This document shows positions 21,748 to 34,400 of a stretch of DNA of 64,000 bases, in pieces. Made by a program: the position numbers and the translations under genes. Origin of the DNA: Eukaryota sp. TZLM1-RC (Eukaryota > Metamonada: BaSk clade); the NCBI GenBank assembly GCA_040285825.1, contig JAUPSS010000002.1:1798001-1862000 (forward strand), in the 5' to 3' direction. Each line of letters starts with the position of its first letter. The first letter of the stretch is position 1. The notes under the pieces were generated by a model. The model was not told the origin of the DNA. It searched no databases and worked only from the letters and a program-made list of their open reading frames with translations.

Positions 21748-22735
21748 TCAAAGTGGAGAATCTGAATGTAAAGCACAATTAAATAAGTTAAGTCGAATGC
21801 CAATTTTGTTGAATAATTCTTTGAAACATAAAGTTGGTTCTCTGACAATCGTCAAGTCACTTATTAAAACATCATCATCCATATAAGTAATCATTTTTAA
21901 AGAAGGAAACATTGCTTGAATTTGTACTAAAAATGGATGAATGGCCAGACAAAACAAAAAAGGTTCAAAGCAATTTCCTTGCTTAACACCACTGGATGAT
22001 TTCAAAATAGAATAAGTAAAATGTAAATCACATTTTGTGCGATATGATGTTTGAAAATAGAACAACAGATTTGGTAAGTAATTCAATAAAGCACCTCAAA
22101 TACGGCACCGATGAATTGAATTACAGGAATTATCAAAAACCAACAACATACAAACATTGGATTCATTTTGATGAAATAAAACATTTGTAGCAAACACTAC
22201 AGATAAAACTCCATTAGTGGCATTTATTCCCTATTGGAACGGCAACAACTTCTTTTGTGCTTTTTCTTTGAATCTATTTAAACAGCAAGCTGAAAACTAT
22301 TGTTCAAAGTTTCAGAAACTGCAATTGGACGAACATATATTTTTAAGTTTTTCACAAGTGCAGTCAAATCCGAACATCATAATTTTTCAGGATATTTGAG
22401 CTGGCCAGATAAAACTCTATTGAAAAATTTTGTTAATAAAATTATAACGAAATTACCACAGCTTTGATATGATCTATAGAAAGACCAGAAAAACCTGCAT
22501 ATTTTCTGCGTGGTCTTTTTTTGATTACCGAAAAAACTTTTGATGCCATCAAAGGATTGCTTTCCCAATACTCTCCAATATAATTTTGACTTGTCAGTGG
22601 GTCGCCAAGTGGATGAAGGATCTTGAGTTTATCTACAGTTTCTTTACCATTGGGAGCTTTGACTCCTGGATTTAAAGTAGACAAAGCACTGGACCACTTG
22701 TTATCAAAGCATTTATCTTCAAAAATTTTGCTCAA
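21748..22735 (-). pseudogene. Reverse transcriptase region of copy F, broken
   Basis: Segments 22735-22442, 22568-22377 and 22086-21748 encode the conserved N-terminal extension, then RT motifs with GVKQGNCFEP and YMDDD. The Asp pair of the YMDD box is present, but the preceding motif has GN in place of GD, as in copy C. Stops and frame shifts separate the parts. Confidence 0.75.
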
Positions 22736-22849
22736 TTTTTCATTAATTAATCAATCAAATTCAATTGAAAGTTTTTCGTAATCTTTTCTTTATGGTGAAT
22801 TGGATTCAAGAACATCACAGGGAGGTAGCAACTCATTGGTGATGTCTGC

Positions 22850-22965
22850 TGAACCATTTTTTGAAAGTTTTTCAAGACATGTCCTGCTTCTAAAGATAGT
22901 CTTGCACTTATAGACAATGAAGAGCAATAGAAACAAGTTGTCTATTTCTTTGTCGAGATTGCTAG
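22850..22965 (-). mobile_element. Degraded subfamily 3 relic
   Basis: The stretch containing AACCATTTTTTGAAAG and the following bases corresponds, with many changes, to the 3' coding region of copies C, F and G (for example near 20255-20350). It is an old fragment. No ORF remains. Confidence 0.5.
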
Positions 22966-22969
22966 TACA

Positions 22970-23021
22970 ATGAATATAATATAATATATAATATAATATA
23001 ATTCGTTGAATATTCAACGAA
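22970..23021. repeat. ATAAT microsatellite joined to a perfect 20-bp palindrome
   Basis: About 30 bp of ATATAATATAAT-type simple repeat is followed by the perfect palindrome TTCGTTGAATATTCAACGAA at 23002-23021. It lies 270 bp upstream of the membrane-protein gene. A regulatory role is possible but not shown. Confidence 0.7.
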
Positions 23022-23290
23022 TATTGAATAAGTGGAATGTCCCACATCGGGTAAAATAAAGAGCAAACTCAGATAAATATTGGTTGATGAACAGAACATC
23101 CAGACAAATCAAAGAGAGAAGATAAACAAGATGAGGCAAAAACATGTTTATGTTTAAAGAGATGATTCAGTTTTATTAATATTTGGATTATTGATATGGT
23201 CTAGCTGAAATGAAATCCATCTGGCTGTAGACCCCTTATTGTCTAAAGTGATCCTAAAGCAATATACCTTGAACATACCTTGAACTGACC

Positions 23291-25140
23291 ATGTCTGAAT
23301 CTTCGGAATCAGAATTAAGGATGCCAGCTGGGCCTTCTATCCGGCTGGCTGAATTCCTCTTCAATCCTGAACAAATGAGGGGACCTGTGTGTTCATTCAT
23401 GTTGTCTTTCATCAAAGGTAGCCCACGCAGATTATTGGACATCTGTGCAACATCTCAAAGCACCCGATTCGAAAGAAAGATGCGAAAAGGGGATTGTCAA
23501 CTACTCTACCTTTCGCAATGCAAGTATGTCTCCCTTCGTCTATTTTTGACTGCAGTTGATAGGTACTGTTTCCTCTTTCGTTCTTATGTTAGACCCCATC
23601 TAGTGATTCCAAGTATCCTGAGATATTTATTGCTGTTCTTCTTATCACCATTTCTTGTATTTTTTAGGAAATTTCGGAGACTGGGAAGATATTCCTTCAA
23701 ATACAAGGGACCTGTAGCAGGAGAGATTTTGCGAAGAATTCGAAGTCATAAACTTCAGCTTCGTCCCACAGAACCCACCACCCAAGATCAGCCAATTTCC
23801 AAGGGAGTAGATGTTTATCGTGACGGTAAACTCATGGTGGAGAACGTTTTAAACCCTAAGTTCATCTATGGCTACGTCTCAATATTTTTTGCAACTTACA
23901 AGATTCCCATAGCCTTTTCCATAGCTTCTGCACTTACCACTTCCATTCTCTCCATGTCTGGTTTATTTGCATCAAAGTATCACATATCTATTTTAAGGTC
24001 ACTGACTCTTGTGGTGTATCCCAGTTCAATGTTTATTCTAAGGCTTATATTCAAGGACTGGATGACTTCAATAGTAGGATCTTTACCTGTATGTTATTTA
24101 TGTTCATTTAAATCAAGATTATTATTGGTAGAATTATTTACCCTTGGTTGAAAAGTGGCCAGCTCAACCTTGTTGTCTTGGCAATTGGAATTGCTATAGG
24201 ATTATACATCATCTTCAATAGTTTCTTTCTTGTCCGACCTGCTCCACCTGCACTCATGCTATTCACCAAAGATGGACCACTTGCAAGTTATGAGAACATG
24301 GAAGAGGATGGTCCTTGGTGGTTGAAAGCGAACAAGTACTGGGTATGTCTATTATTATTTTGTGTTGCTTATTTCAGGTATGGAGAAATTTACTCGTTGT
24401 TAGTGGAGAAATCAACAAGGTTTGTGGTTAGTTTTATTACTAAGTTCAGTTCTGGGAACGAGACTGGGAAAGGGTTGAGCTGTGGATCAATGCAGACACT
24501 GAATCACCTGATTGTGGTTGTTTAGAGTGGATTACAACTGATATTCACTGGAGAGAGGTATGGATTCCTGGAAACAGGTTAGTGAAGAGTGAAAAATACG
24601 AACTTCAAAAACAGCAGTGCTTAGATAGTATTGAACAAGGCAAAGGAGGCTTCTGGCAGGTCGAAGTAGATGCAGACGTCGTTTTTCACAGTCCGTTGAT
24701 GCTTACATTGGGCTTTGTGCCTAGTGAAGAACGTTTACCTGTACAGAAAATCAATCACCTTTTCAGTGCATTGTTCAAGACGCAACGACGTGAAGATCCA
24801 ACACCATATAAGCGTAAATTAGAGAGGTATGTCGTAGCCTAATTAACTCAAGGATTCAGCTTGATATTGGGCGAGAATTCTTTACCGATACCCCAGAGTT
24901 CTTGACAGACAAAATAGCTGATAATATGCTTTCAATTCCATTTACTTAGTTTGTTTTCTTGTAGATATAACTTCAGCTGGTTTGTTATTGCTACTTGTTT
25001 ATTTTAGGCGTTACCCGTTTGGCGTAAATACAAAGAGATCACTGCACTTGTACGGTGATCCAGGTCTTGCAAAGAGGGAGAGAGCAAGTGAGGTGCAATA
25101 CCAAATTAAAGCACCAATAGAAGATGTTAGACAATTGTAA
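23291..25140 (+). CDS. Multi-pass membrane protein gene with several ultra-short introns
   Basis: ATG 23291 begins MSESSESELRMPAGPSIRLAEF. Four introns keep the frame open: 24089-24117 (29 nt), 24343-24377 (35), 24420-24449 (30) and 24827-24852 (26), with 5' sites GTATGT or GTTTGT and ends AAG or CAG. An optional 39-nt intron lies at 23524-23562. Hydrophobic segments suggest about four to five membrane spans (near 23600-23660, 23870-24050 and 24160-24225). A soluble C-terminal part rich in Trp follows (WERDWERVELW, WITTDIHWREVW). The frame may end at TAG 24949 or extend into 25008-25140 (ending IEDVRQL). The extension needs two 28-nt introns around a 3-nt exon, or another splice pattern. I do not recognise the family. 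Confidence 0.7.
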
Positions 25141-25450
25141 ATAAATTGGAATCGTTCCTGTTTTTGGTTGTACTCATTGTACTTGAAGAGTAACAATTTG
25201 AAGGAGGGTTAGAAGATTCTCCTTCATGAGCTGTCTGACTTGCCTCAGATATCGCTTGATTTGTAGCGCATTTGCTCAATTGAAGAACATTTCTCAAATA
25301 ATAATTATTGTTGCCGAAATGTGTGTTGTTGACTACAGTTATAGTTTGAAGATTTATCGTAGTTTAACGTAGTTACCAAAATATAATGTAAAATCATAAA
25401 CATCAAATTAAAATTTATAAAAGCTAATGTACAAAAAGCAGCAAAACTAC
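25141..25450. other. Convergent intergenic region
   Basis: This holds the 3' flanks of the membrane-protein gene and the giant minus-strand gene. It is AT-rich, and no gene is supported. Confidence 0.5.
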
Positions 25451-28400
25451 TTACACATACTCAATATGAGCACTGTTATCATGAGTGAACTGATGAGCCT
25501 TGACCTTGGCCTTGAGTTTAAGTACTCCATTATTAAGGTCAATATGAGGCCAAATGAAATCTATATCGTTTTCTTCTACAAATATCTCGTTGCTATTATT
25601 ATTACTGTTCTCCACCAAATCGGTCACGTCATTCCAAACACCTTGGAAACCATCAGTAAAGATTGATGTTCCACCACCAATATTACGGCACCTTGAGGGC
25701 ATGTGACATTGGCGACCAAAGGTGGTTGTACTTCGAACCTCCAAATGACTAATTTGCAGAGAACAATTACGAATAGTGGAAGTACCATAAAGTCGAACAG
25801 TGGAGCTAACGTCCCAATAAGCTTCGATGGATTCCAGAGTAGAATGAATATCAATCACACCATTGCCTGAAAGTAATCCGAAATTATAAAAGGTTCCATA
25901 AACACTTAATGTTCCAGAACTCTGAGAGCGAACAAACTCAGCTCCTCTTGAAATGGTGAACATACAATGACTGTTGGCTTGGAAAATGTTGTTTGAACCA
26001 CTATGTACCATTTTAGCGCCTTCAGTTAAGGTGATACTGGAACCTGAAGTACCACAAGAAAGATGTCCCACGGACCAAACGACTTGATCTGAATTGAAAT
26101 AGATTTGAATTCCATCCCTGATAGTATGGGTATTTGATTGCAGACTCGCAGGGCTGGAGACATTGAAGATTCCAGAACCTCTGATAGTAGCGCCTCCCCA
26201 GACAAAGTTAGCTCCTGAATCAATTTCTACATAATTATTGGCACGTATTGTTCCAGAGTGTACAAGTTGATCGTAAAAGACATAGCGATGACTGTTGAGG
26301 TTGAGGGTTCCAGAGACCGTAGTAGTACCTAAATCAATAATATTTGCACCAGGAACCTCCAACCATTGATCATCCACCTTGATTCTTTGGGGGTCAACAA
26401 AGTTGAGAGTACTACTAGATCCAATGGTGGTAGCAACTGAGTCTAGTGTACCATTGAAATTAAGAGTAAAAGAACTGGAGAGTCTTAATAAACCCCTATT
26501 GAACAAAATAGATGATTCCGTAAATGTTACAGTAGGGGGTCGTTCAAAGTCAAGCTCGCTACCAGATTCAATTGTGATATTACCAGCAACAAAGACATCA
26601 AATGTATAGGATGTTGATGACGAACGTCTAGCAACTTTGAGGAGCGAATTCGATTCAACGAATACTTGACCAAAAACATCAAAATGGACTTGAACCTCCA
26701 TTTCCCGTCGATCAGAAGAAGCAGAACTCACTACGAGAACACCATATACAATAAACCTAGGATCATTATTGGTACTAGATTGAAACACATCCAAGTTTTG
26801 GGTTGCTTCATACCTAAATGTTCCTGAATCTGCAATGATGACTTGAGACGTACTAAGCATGTCAATACGACCCGAAAGCCAGATTAAAGTTCCTCTAACC
26901 TCCATTATGGCTGAGTTGTAGAAATTCTTCGTACCACCATTCCAAAGCGAAGTTCCCTCTATAACAGTTCTACCATTATTGCGGAAGTGGGAATTTTGAC
27001 AATGAAAATGATTTAGGATGAACAAATCACCGTTGCTTCTTCGTGTACCACCATTATGCATAGTTAGATCATAAAAATAAGTAGGGTTTTCCACATAAAT
27101 GTCAACATTATGAGTAAATAAACAACTAGGGAAGATGGTCCTTGAACAGTTTCTAAAGTAAACATTACCATCATTGGCCGAGAAACTATGTACCTCAGGC
27201 CAATGAATCATAACATCTTCATCAAAGTAGACATCACCATCCGTGACGTCCAAGTTGCCGATAAAGAAAATTTCACCTCTAAAATATGAATTTCCAGCTT
27301 CAATTCGAAATAAACCAGCAGGATCAACAGTAATGTTTAAATCCCTAAAGATAAAATGACCACTAGAGTGGGAATACAAAGAATTGGATATTTCCAGCAC
27401 TGAATTACTAAAAGTTATTAAATTGTTATACAAAGAACCACTACTTTCAAGATAAAGATTACCCCCTGCTCCGAGATAATACGAGTCCGAAACATCAGTG
27501 GTGCCATAAAGGTAAAAATCCCCGCTGTTGTGAATTATTGATGAATTAATAGAATAAAAGTCCATACGGAAATTAATTCTTGCAGCTTGTTTAATTAATT
27601 CTCCATAATTAATAAAAAACCAAGGAGAATGAGCATTATAATTAACTGTAGAAGTAGGGTTGAGAGTAAAACTAGCATCTGGATAAACAATGATTCTGGC
27701 AGATGAACTACCATCCATATTACCTAAGTAATGAGTAGCTTGATTTAACACGTGAATATTCCTCTTGTTGAGGAATTTACCAGTGCTGGTTCTGATTTCC
27801 ATATTAGATTCAATAATGGTAGCCCCTTCTCCGGACTGAATTCCTCCGTTAAACTCAAATAAATCACGGATATAAAGAATAAAAGAGCCGGTAAAATGGG
27901 ATGAGTCAGATTGCGAAAGTTTCGGTATAGTTAAAGAGTTGTTGTACAAATTAAATAATGAACTATCAGACATGGAGATTGGGAACGTGTAATTGAATAC
28001 TGAATTAATTAAGTGAAACTGTGAAGTATCCTCTAAATAAAGAGAATTTAAATCAAAATCAAAGAAACTATCATAATAAAGTTTGTGAGAGGCGCTTAAA
28101 ATGAAATCTGACCCAATAAAAAGACACTTTGCGTTCCAGGTAGTGGTACCAGACTCAGTGAATTCAGTTTTTCCTTGAGCCTCCAAGTAAACAGATTCAG
28201 AAAAGTTAAAATTACCAAGTCCAAACAAAAGAACGGATGCAGCAGAAACTGAGATGTTGGAGTTATTAAAGTCAAAATCGGAATCAGATCTACCTAATAA
28301 GATTTCACCAGAATTAAGAATTAATTGACTATTATCAAAAACTGATGGAATTCTAAATGTAGATCGTACACCAGCAGAATTATCAACAGTGAAAAGTGAA

Positions 28401-31400
28401 TTGAATTCACATTTACCATTTTCCGATGTTGTGAATGAACCAATAGAACTCAATTTTGTGGTAAATTGACCTGTCAATTCTGAAAATATTTCAGAATTGA
28501 AAACAACATTGCCACTTAACCATTCCACTTCTCCATGATTGAGTAGAGAGTAATAATTAGAAGCTGAATTACCATTAAAAATTAACCTTGATAACGGTTG
28601 ATTATAGATTTTGCCCTTGAAATTAAAGTCGCCAGATAAAATAGTAAAAACATTAGATAAAATTAAGGAAGAATCAACAGTTGAAGTAATGGTGGACGAA
28701 TCTGACATTTGTAAAGCATCAATTACTAAATCTTGAATGTCAAAATGCAAAACTGAATTATCTTTAAGATGAATTTCAGGGAAGAATTGTTTTGAATCAA
28801 TTGAGTAAACAAAAATTTCAGAATACTCAGTAAGTTCTACTAAACTAGTCATGCCCGCAATTGACACGTTGTTTGACAAGTGAATATAGGCATTATCAGA
28901 TAAGACAAAATTACCAGCAAACTCCAAATGGCCATTAAAAGTAGAATCTGAATTGGTAGTGAATTCGAGCTTACCATCTCCATTCAGAGTAAAAGTATCA
29001 GTAGAATTGATTGAACATGAAGACAAAACTACTGTACAAGGGGAATTAATAGTTAGTTGATTTCTCAATATTCCCCCTCCTCCAGTAATCAAATAACCAC
29101 CATTTTCGAATACCATATGCCCTGAATCATCAAATTTCCAAGAAATTTCAGTATTGGCATTATGAATTATAGAATCCTTAACCAAACCATAATTAATAAT
29201 TCTGGAAGATGAATCGGGAGATTCTAATTTAAATTGAGCATCTGAATAATTGATCTCCAACTCACTTTGATCTAAAACAGTAATTGCTGATTCCAAACTT
29301 CCAATTACGTCACCTTCGGAAATGGTCATTTGGTTCAAAACAATCAGATTTGATTGCTCAAAGTAGAAGGGATCAGCAGTTAAAAACTCTGAAATATTGG
29401 CCCTGACAGACGTAAACTTCATCAAACCAGATAAAAGTTCCAAAACGTCAACATTAAGATAACCATCAACAACTCTTGCATCAGAATCATCAACGACAAG
29501 TTTTGGCAAGTTTGACTCAATGTCGCCCAGGTCAAAAAAGCCATCATTGACACGTATTAATGACAAAGCGGTGACGTCATTGTAAACCATCATTCTTAAC
29601 CTTCCATTTTGATTAATGATTACTTCACTTCCTGTAACAATACCACCAAAATAAACAACAGAATCAGTAGAAACTTCAACACTTCCGATAATGTTTAATA
29701 TAGAATCAGAAAGAAATTCAAACCTTCCATTGGTAAAGTAAAGCAAGCCATTAGTTTCAACAGTAAAAAGAGATCCACCATCCATGAAAAACTTGTAATT
29801 AGGATTAACATCTCCAGATAATATGGCAGTTTTACCGGTAGCAGTCGTATTCCAGAGAAGATCAGCATGGAAAAGATTTGCTCCCGAATCCACAGCTAGA
29901 TATCCATGGTTCAAAAGGATTCCGTCTCTTTTGAAGTAATCATTTGACATTGAAGCAGGAGAAATCAGATTGATTGCAAAAGTACCTGTTTGATTGACTT
30001 CAATTGACCCACCATCGTTGATGACAATATCACCTTCCGTCCAAATCAAATCTTCAAAATTCCAAATCCTAAACTTTTCAATATATTTAGTTTCTGGTCC
30101 TTCAATACGTTCTACTGGAGAGTAAACAAAACCTGTATCATCCAACTTCCCTCCTGAAAAAGCAAAGTAATTTTGGGCATAAACCGGACCTTTCCCAGTG
30201 AGAGTTCCTGAAGATACGTCCAAATGGGTGATATTAATAGAATTACAATGGTACATGAGCAATCCCCCTTGAATTATCCAATGATCAGTTGTTGGAGGAG
30301 CGAGTCTAAAGTCCACAGTTCCCCCCGTAACAAGGAAAGGATCGGCTAATTTGATAATATCTATTGAAGAAAAGAAAATAAGATCACCGCCTGTAATGTT
30401 GAACACTGAATTAAGAGTCCACACCACTTGACGGACATAAGAAGTACCTCCTGACTGAAGGAAGGAACCATTACTAAAAACAACACCTTTTAGTAGGTTG
30501 ACTTGGCCATCAATTACATGGAAAACACCATCATCAAAAGTAGTAATTGATCCAGTTGATTCTAAACCACCAGTTGAAGATTGGTACTCCCCAGAAACAA
30601 TGTTTAATGTGTTAAAGTTGTTGACCAAAAGTGACATTTCAACAGTAGAATCAACAGAAGAGTTCATTGTGACTAGGCCTTCATTATCAATATATGAAAC
30701 AACACCGTCAACGTGTTCCATCTTAAAGGTACTGTTATCAAAATTGATCAAAAAGTGGGCAGATTTTGAATTATTCACGACGGCAAGATTTGACAAGAAG
30801 ATATCACCAGCAAGCCACTCAACCAAATTTTCATTCTGCAACAAACGTTCGTCCATATACTTTGGTAAATCAGTGTAAATCTTAACTCCACCCCTACTGG
30901 TTATGGGAGAAGCCCCAGTGAGACTCCCCCCTTCCCAAAGAAAAGCTTCCCTTGTGTCTAACCAACCTTCGCCTCCAATCACACCATCTCCAGTCAGAGT
31001 AAATACACCATGGAAAACCGAATCGTAAGTAAAGGTATGGATTCCTGAGGAAATAATACCGTCTCCATCAGCTTGGAACTTACCCATCCAAGTGGTAAGT
31101 CCTCCTGTAAAGTTAAAGGAGTGGGGAATCTCAATGTGGGCTCTGCTCCTGACCTGACCTCCATGAACAAATAGTTCGGGTAAACGCATTCTAGAGGTAC
31201 CAAGGAAGTTTAGACTGGATTCGGGAGGACCTTGGACAATAAGTGATCTAACGTTAAGCCAAGCGTGGTCTTCTACATTGACCTCACCTCCATCAACAGT
31301 CATTGAACCTACTGGAGCCAGGATAAACTCGGATCTGGACAAAACATTAGATAAACCTCCTGAAAATAAAAGATTACCGGTACCATAAAGAATATTATCA

Positions 31401-34400
31401 GGGGCAAACGTAGCAACACGGTCACCAAACTCAATAATTGTATCAGAATCAGTAAATATTTGGCCATCATACCAACCACCCCCAGCAAAATTAACATGCC
31501 CTCTTGTAATATTGATAGAAGCAATGTTCTCCACATACCACTCAACCTGATTGTAAACTTCTCTGTACTTTAAGATATGTCCAGCATTGCCAATCAAAGG
31601 AACCCTTCCTTCATCCATGTAGTACATGTTACCACCAGGGACAAAGTGTAAAGTAGCAACAGTTGAAATAATAAGAGCGCCACCATTACGACCATAAACG
31701 TCACCATCAATGTAGTATGTGTGATTGAAAGTTTCAACACGTCTGTTAGTTAAAGTTTTGTTATTAGGACCAATGATGTAGAAAGGCTCAGGAACGTCCA
31801 AAATATTTGTTCCAGAAATTTCACCTCCACTCCAAAATATTGAACTTTTGGTTAATGTTCTACCGGCACCGCCCAAATCACCTCCAGATAAGTGAACTTC
31901 TCCATTGATTGTAAAGGTACCGTCTAAACGATGAACACCACCACTCTGAATCCAAAGGTCCCGAACTTCAACCTGTGAATCACTAGTGAGGGAGCCTCCT
32001 GAAGAGTCTACATTTTCCACAAACAAGGGATATCCATGGAACGCCATAACACCACCAGAAATGTTTAGCCAAAGTCCAAGATTAATTAAATCTAAACCAG
32101 GATCCCAATTCGATTCACCACCTGTATGGTAAGTAACAGAGTCTATATTATAAGTACACGTTACATAGCTGATCCCTCCAGAGAATATCACGTCACCAAG
32201 GCCTTGGACAGTACTACCAGGGAAAAGTTCGGTTTTCCCTCCACCAAATTCCAAAGTGGTACCTTCATGAACTTGATAGGTCCCAGAAGACTCTTGTCCT
32301 CCAGAAACATTGAGATGACCTTGAGTGATATTGACGAGAGAACGTTGGTCAATAAAGATATTAATCTGAGCAATTCCAGACCCCGCCTTGTAAATAAGAC
32401 CCAAATTCTCAAAAACAGACATTGTTCCATTTCCATAAAGCAAGTCCCCTCCAGGAATCATTTTAAAAGAAGAATCCATACGATTTCTAAAGACTGAACC
32501 ATCGTAAGCATAGATAGAACCTCCATGCCATCTACCCTCATCATCATTAAAGAAATCGGCAATGCGAAGTTCCTTTGGTGTTGGTCCTTGGTAGATATCA
32601 AAGGATCCAGTAGTAGAAATACGACCATCTCCACTAATAGCTCCACCATACCATGATAGTAATCCAGAGATTCTAGTTAAATCATCAACTTCCAAGTCTC
32701 CGGCATACAAGTCAGCTGTACCAGAAACGACCAGCTCACGATAAGCAACAAGGCTACCTCCAGGAACATCCATAGAAAGAGCGATAATGTTGACAATGGC
32801 ATCCAAATGTAGCTCACCATCAGTGACCAAGACGTAGCCAAAAATAGTATCAGTTCGATGCAAATGCATTATACCACCACTGATATGAACATGTCGACCA
32901 TTGTTAACCATAATGCATTGAGGATAAAAATCAATTCTTCCACCAGAAACTTCCATTCTGTCTGTAATGTTATACCAAGATTGGTCAATAGCAACACGAC
33001 CTCCAGAGACTTCAAACAATCCATGTTCGACTCTAAGAAACGCACCAAAACTAAAAGTAGCATCACCACCAGCCAATTCAAAGGTACCATCCCCTTCAAC
33101 ATGGACTAAACTTGAATAATTACCTCCACTGGAGAGGGAAAGGGTACCGTCAAGAACATACATGAAGCCAGAATGGGTAATCTCAAATTGAATTTCGACA
33201 TCCGAACTATTGTACTTTGTGGTTTCTCCAAGAGACATAAACTGGGGTAATGCACCACTAGCGTGTATCATTTTACAACTACTATTCCCAGTCATTATAT
33301 AAAACTTTCCTGATGGAGAGTTTCTAAAATCAGCACCATCATGACCGATAATATCTCCAGATAGCCAATATAAATCATTTCTATTATCAATAGTACGCTG
33401 TATTAGGGTGTGAGTATCCCCTTGCACAAACATCTGGTTATCACTACGGAGCACCCCAGAACCCGCAACCACACCTCCTTCCCAAATAAGAGAATCAAGA
33501 GCTCTAATGATACCAGTTCCTTCCAGCAGACCACCGACTTGGACTAGTTTAGTTGCAGATACGTCACCAGAAACGTTGACTGTTCCACCAATAGTATTCA
33601 TTTCGGGAACAAGTAAATCACCTCCTACCAAGACAGTTCCACCTATAACGTTCATATACTCTTGAATACTAGCAGCACCATTAAAAGTATGAGTTCCTCC
33701 AGTAATGTTACCTCGATTAGCCAAGACTGACAACCAGAGAGACTCCCCTCCTTCGAGTGAAAAGTGGGACGAAAGGAAAAGATCACCTCTACCATAAACA
33801 AAACCACCCTTAGATACAACAGCTCTTAAAACAAAGGAAGAACCAGGTGCAAAGTTTGCCACACCATTATAAATAGTCATCACCTCACCAACAGAACGAA
33901 CTTCAGCTTCAGGAAGGAAATCTGTTTGTCCAAATTCAATATCAATGCCAGTTTGGACATCAAGCATGGAGAAAGCCTTCATCTCGATAAATGCAGAATC
34001 ATCTCCACCAAAAACAACTTTACCATCACCACGAATCAAACATTCTTCTTCCATTGTTTGGTAAAAACGTTGGAATTGTAAAGTGGAACCAATAGAGGGG
34101 GTAAACCTGGAGTTACATTCACCACCCCAAAAGGCCAAGGTTTGTGTGTCTGGATTGAGAGTAATTGTACCATTGTTTAGAGTCCAAAACTGTAATTCAA
34201 CATAACCCACTACCAGCTTTTGAATACAACCAAAAACAAGTAATTTGGGGGTCACAGTGACGTTTTCCTGAACAATAAAATTATTGAGAGTATTGATTTT
34301 TAAACAATAAGGGTCATTAATAGCAATTATAGCTCCATCTCCAGCAGAAACGTTACCATTTGTCCAATTAATATCAGAATCCATAATAATTTCACGTTCA

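Larger units (their letters stand above)
20045..22760 (-). mobile_element. Non-LTR retrotransposon copy F (subfamily 3) with a nested insertion
   Basis: This minus-strand copy parallels copy C closely. It has the RT N-terminal extension near 22735-22380, an RT palm near 22086-21748 (GVKQGNCFEPFLF, YMDDDVLISD), the linker near 21250-21130, the knuckle near 20700, RGDVYCDWIEN near 20530, and the tail to about 20080. Frame breaks are frequent. A 296-bp piece of subfamily 1 is inserted at 21319-21614. The 3' end lies just upstream of the propeller gene. No clean target duplication for copy F itself was found. Confidence 0.85.

Noticed and set aside
23002-23021. 20-bp palindrome as an operator
   Set aside because: It adjoins an AT microsatellite and has no second copy in the window; a regulatory function is not supported.
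23640-23690. Intron ending at TTTTTTAG near 23688 in the membrane-protein gene
   Set aside because: Splicing there shifts the frame, while leaving it in gives a good hydrophobic membrane segment.
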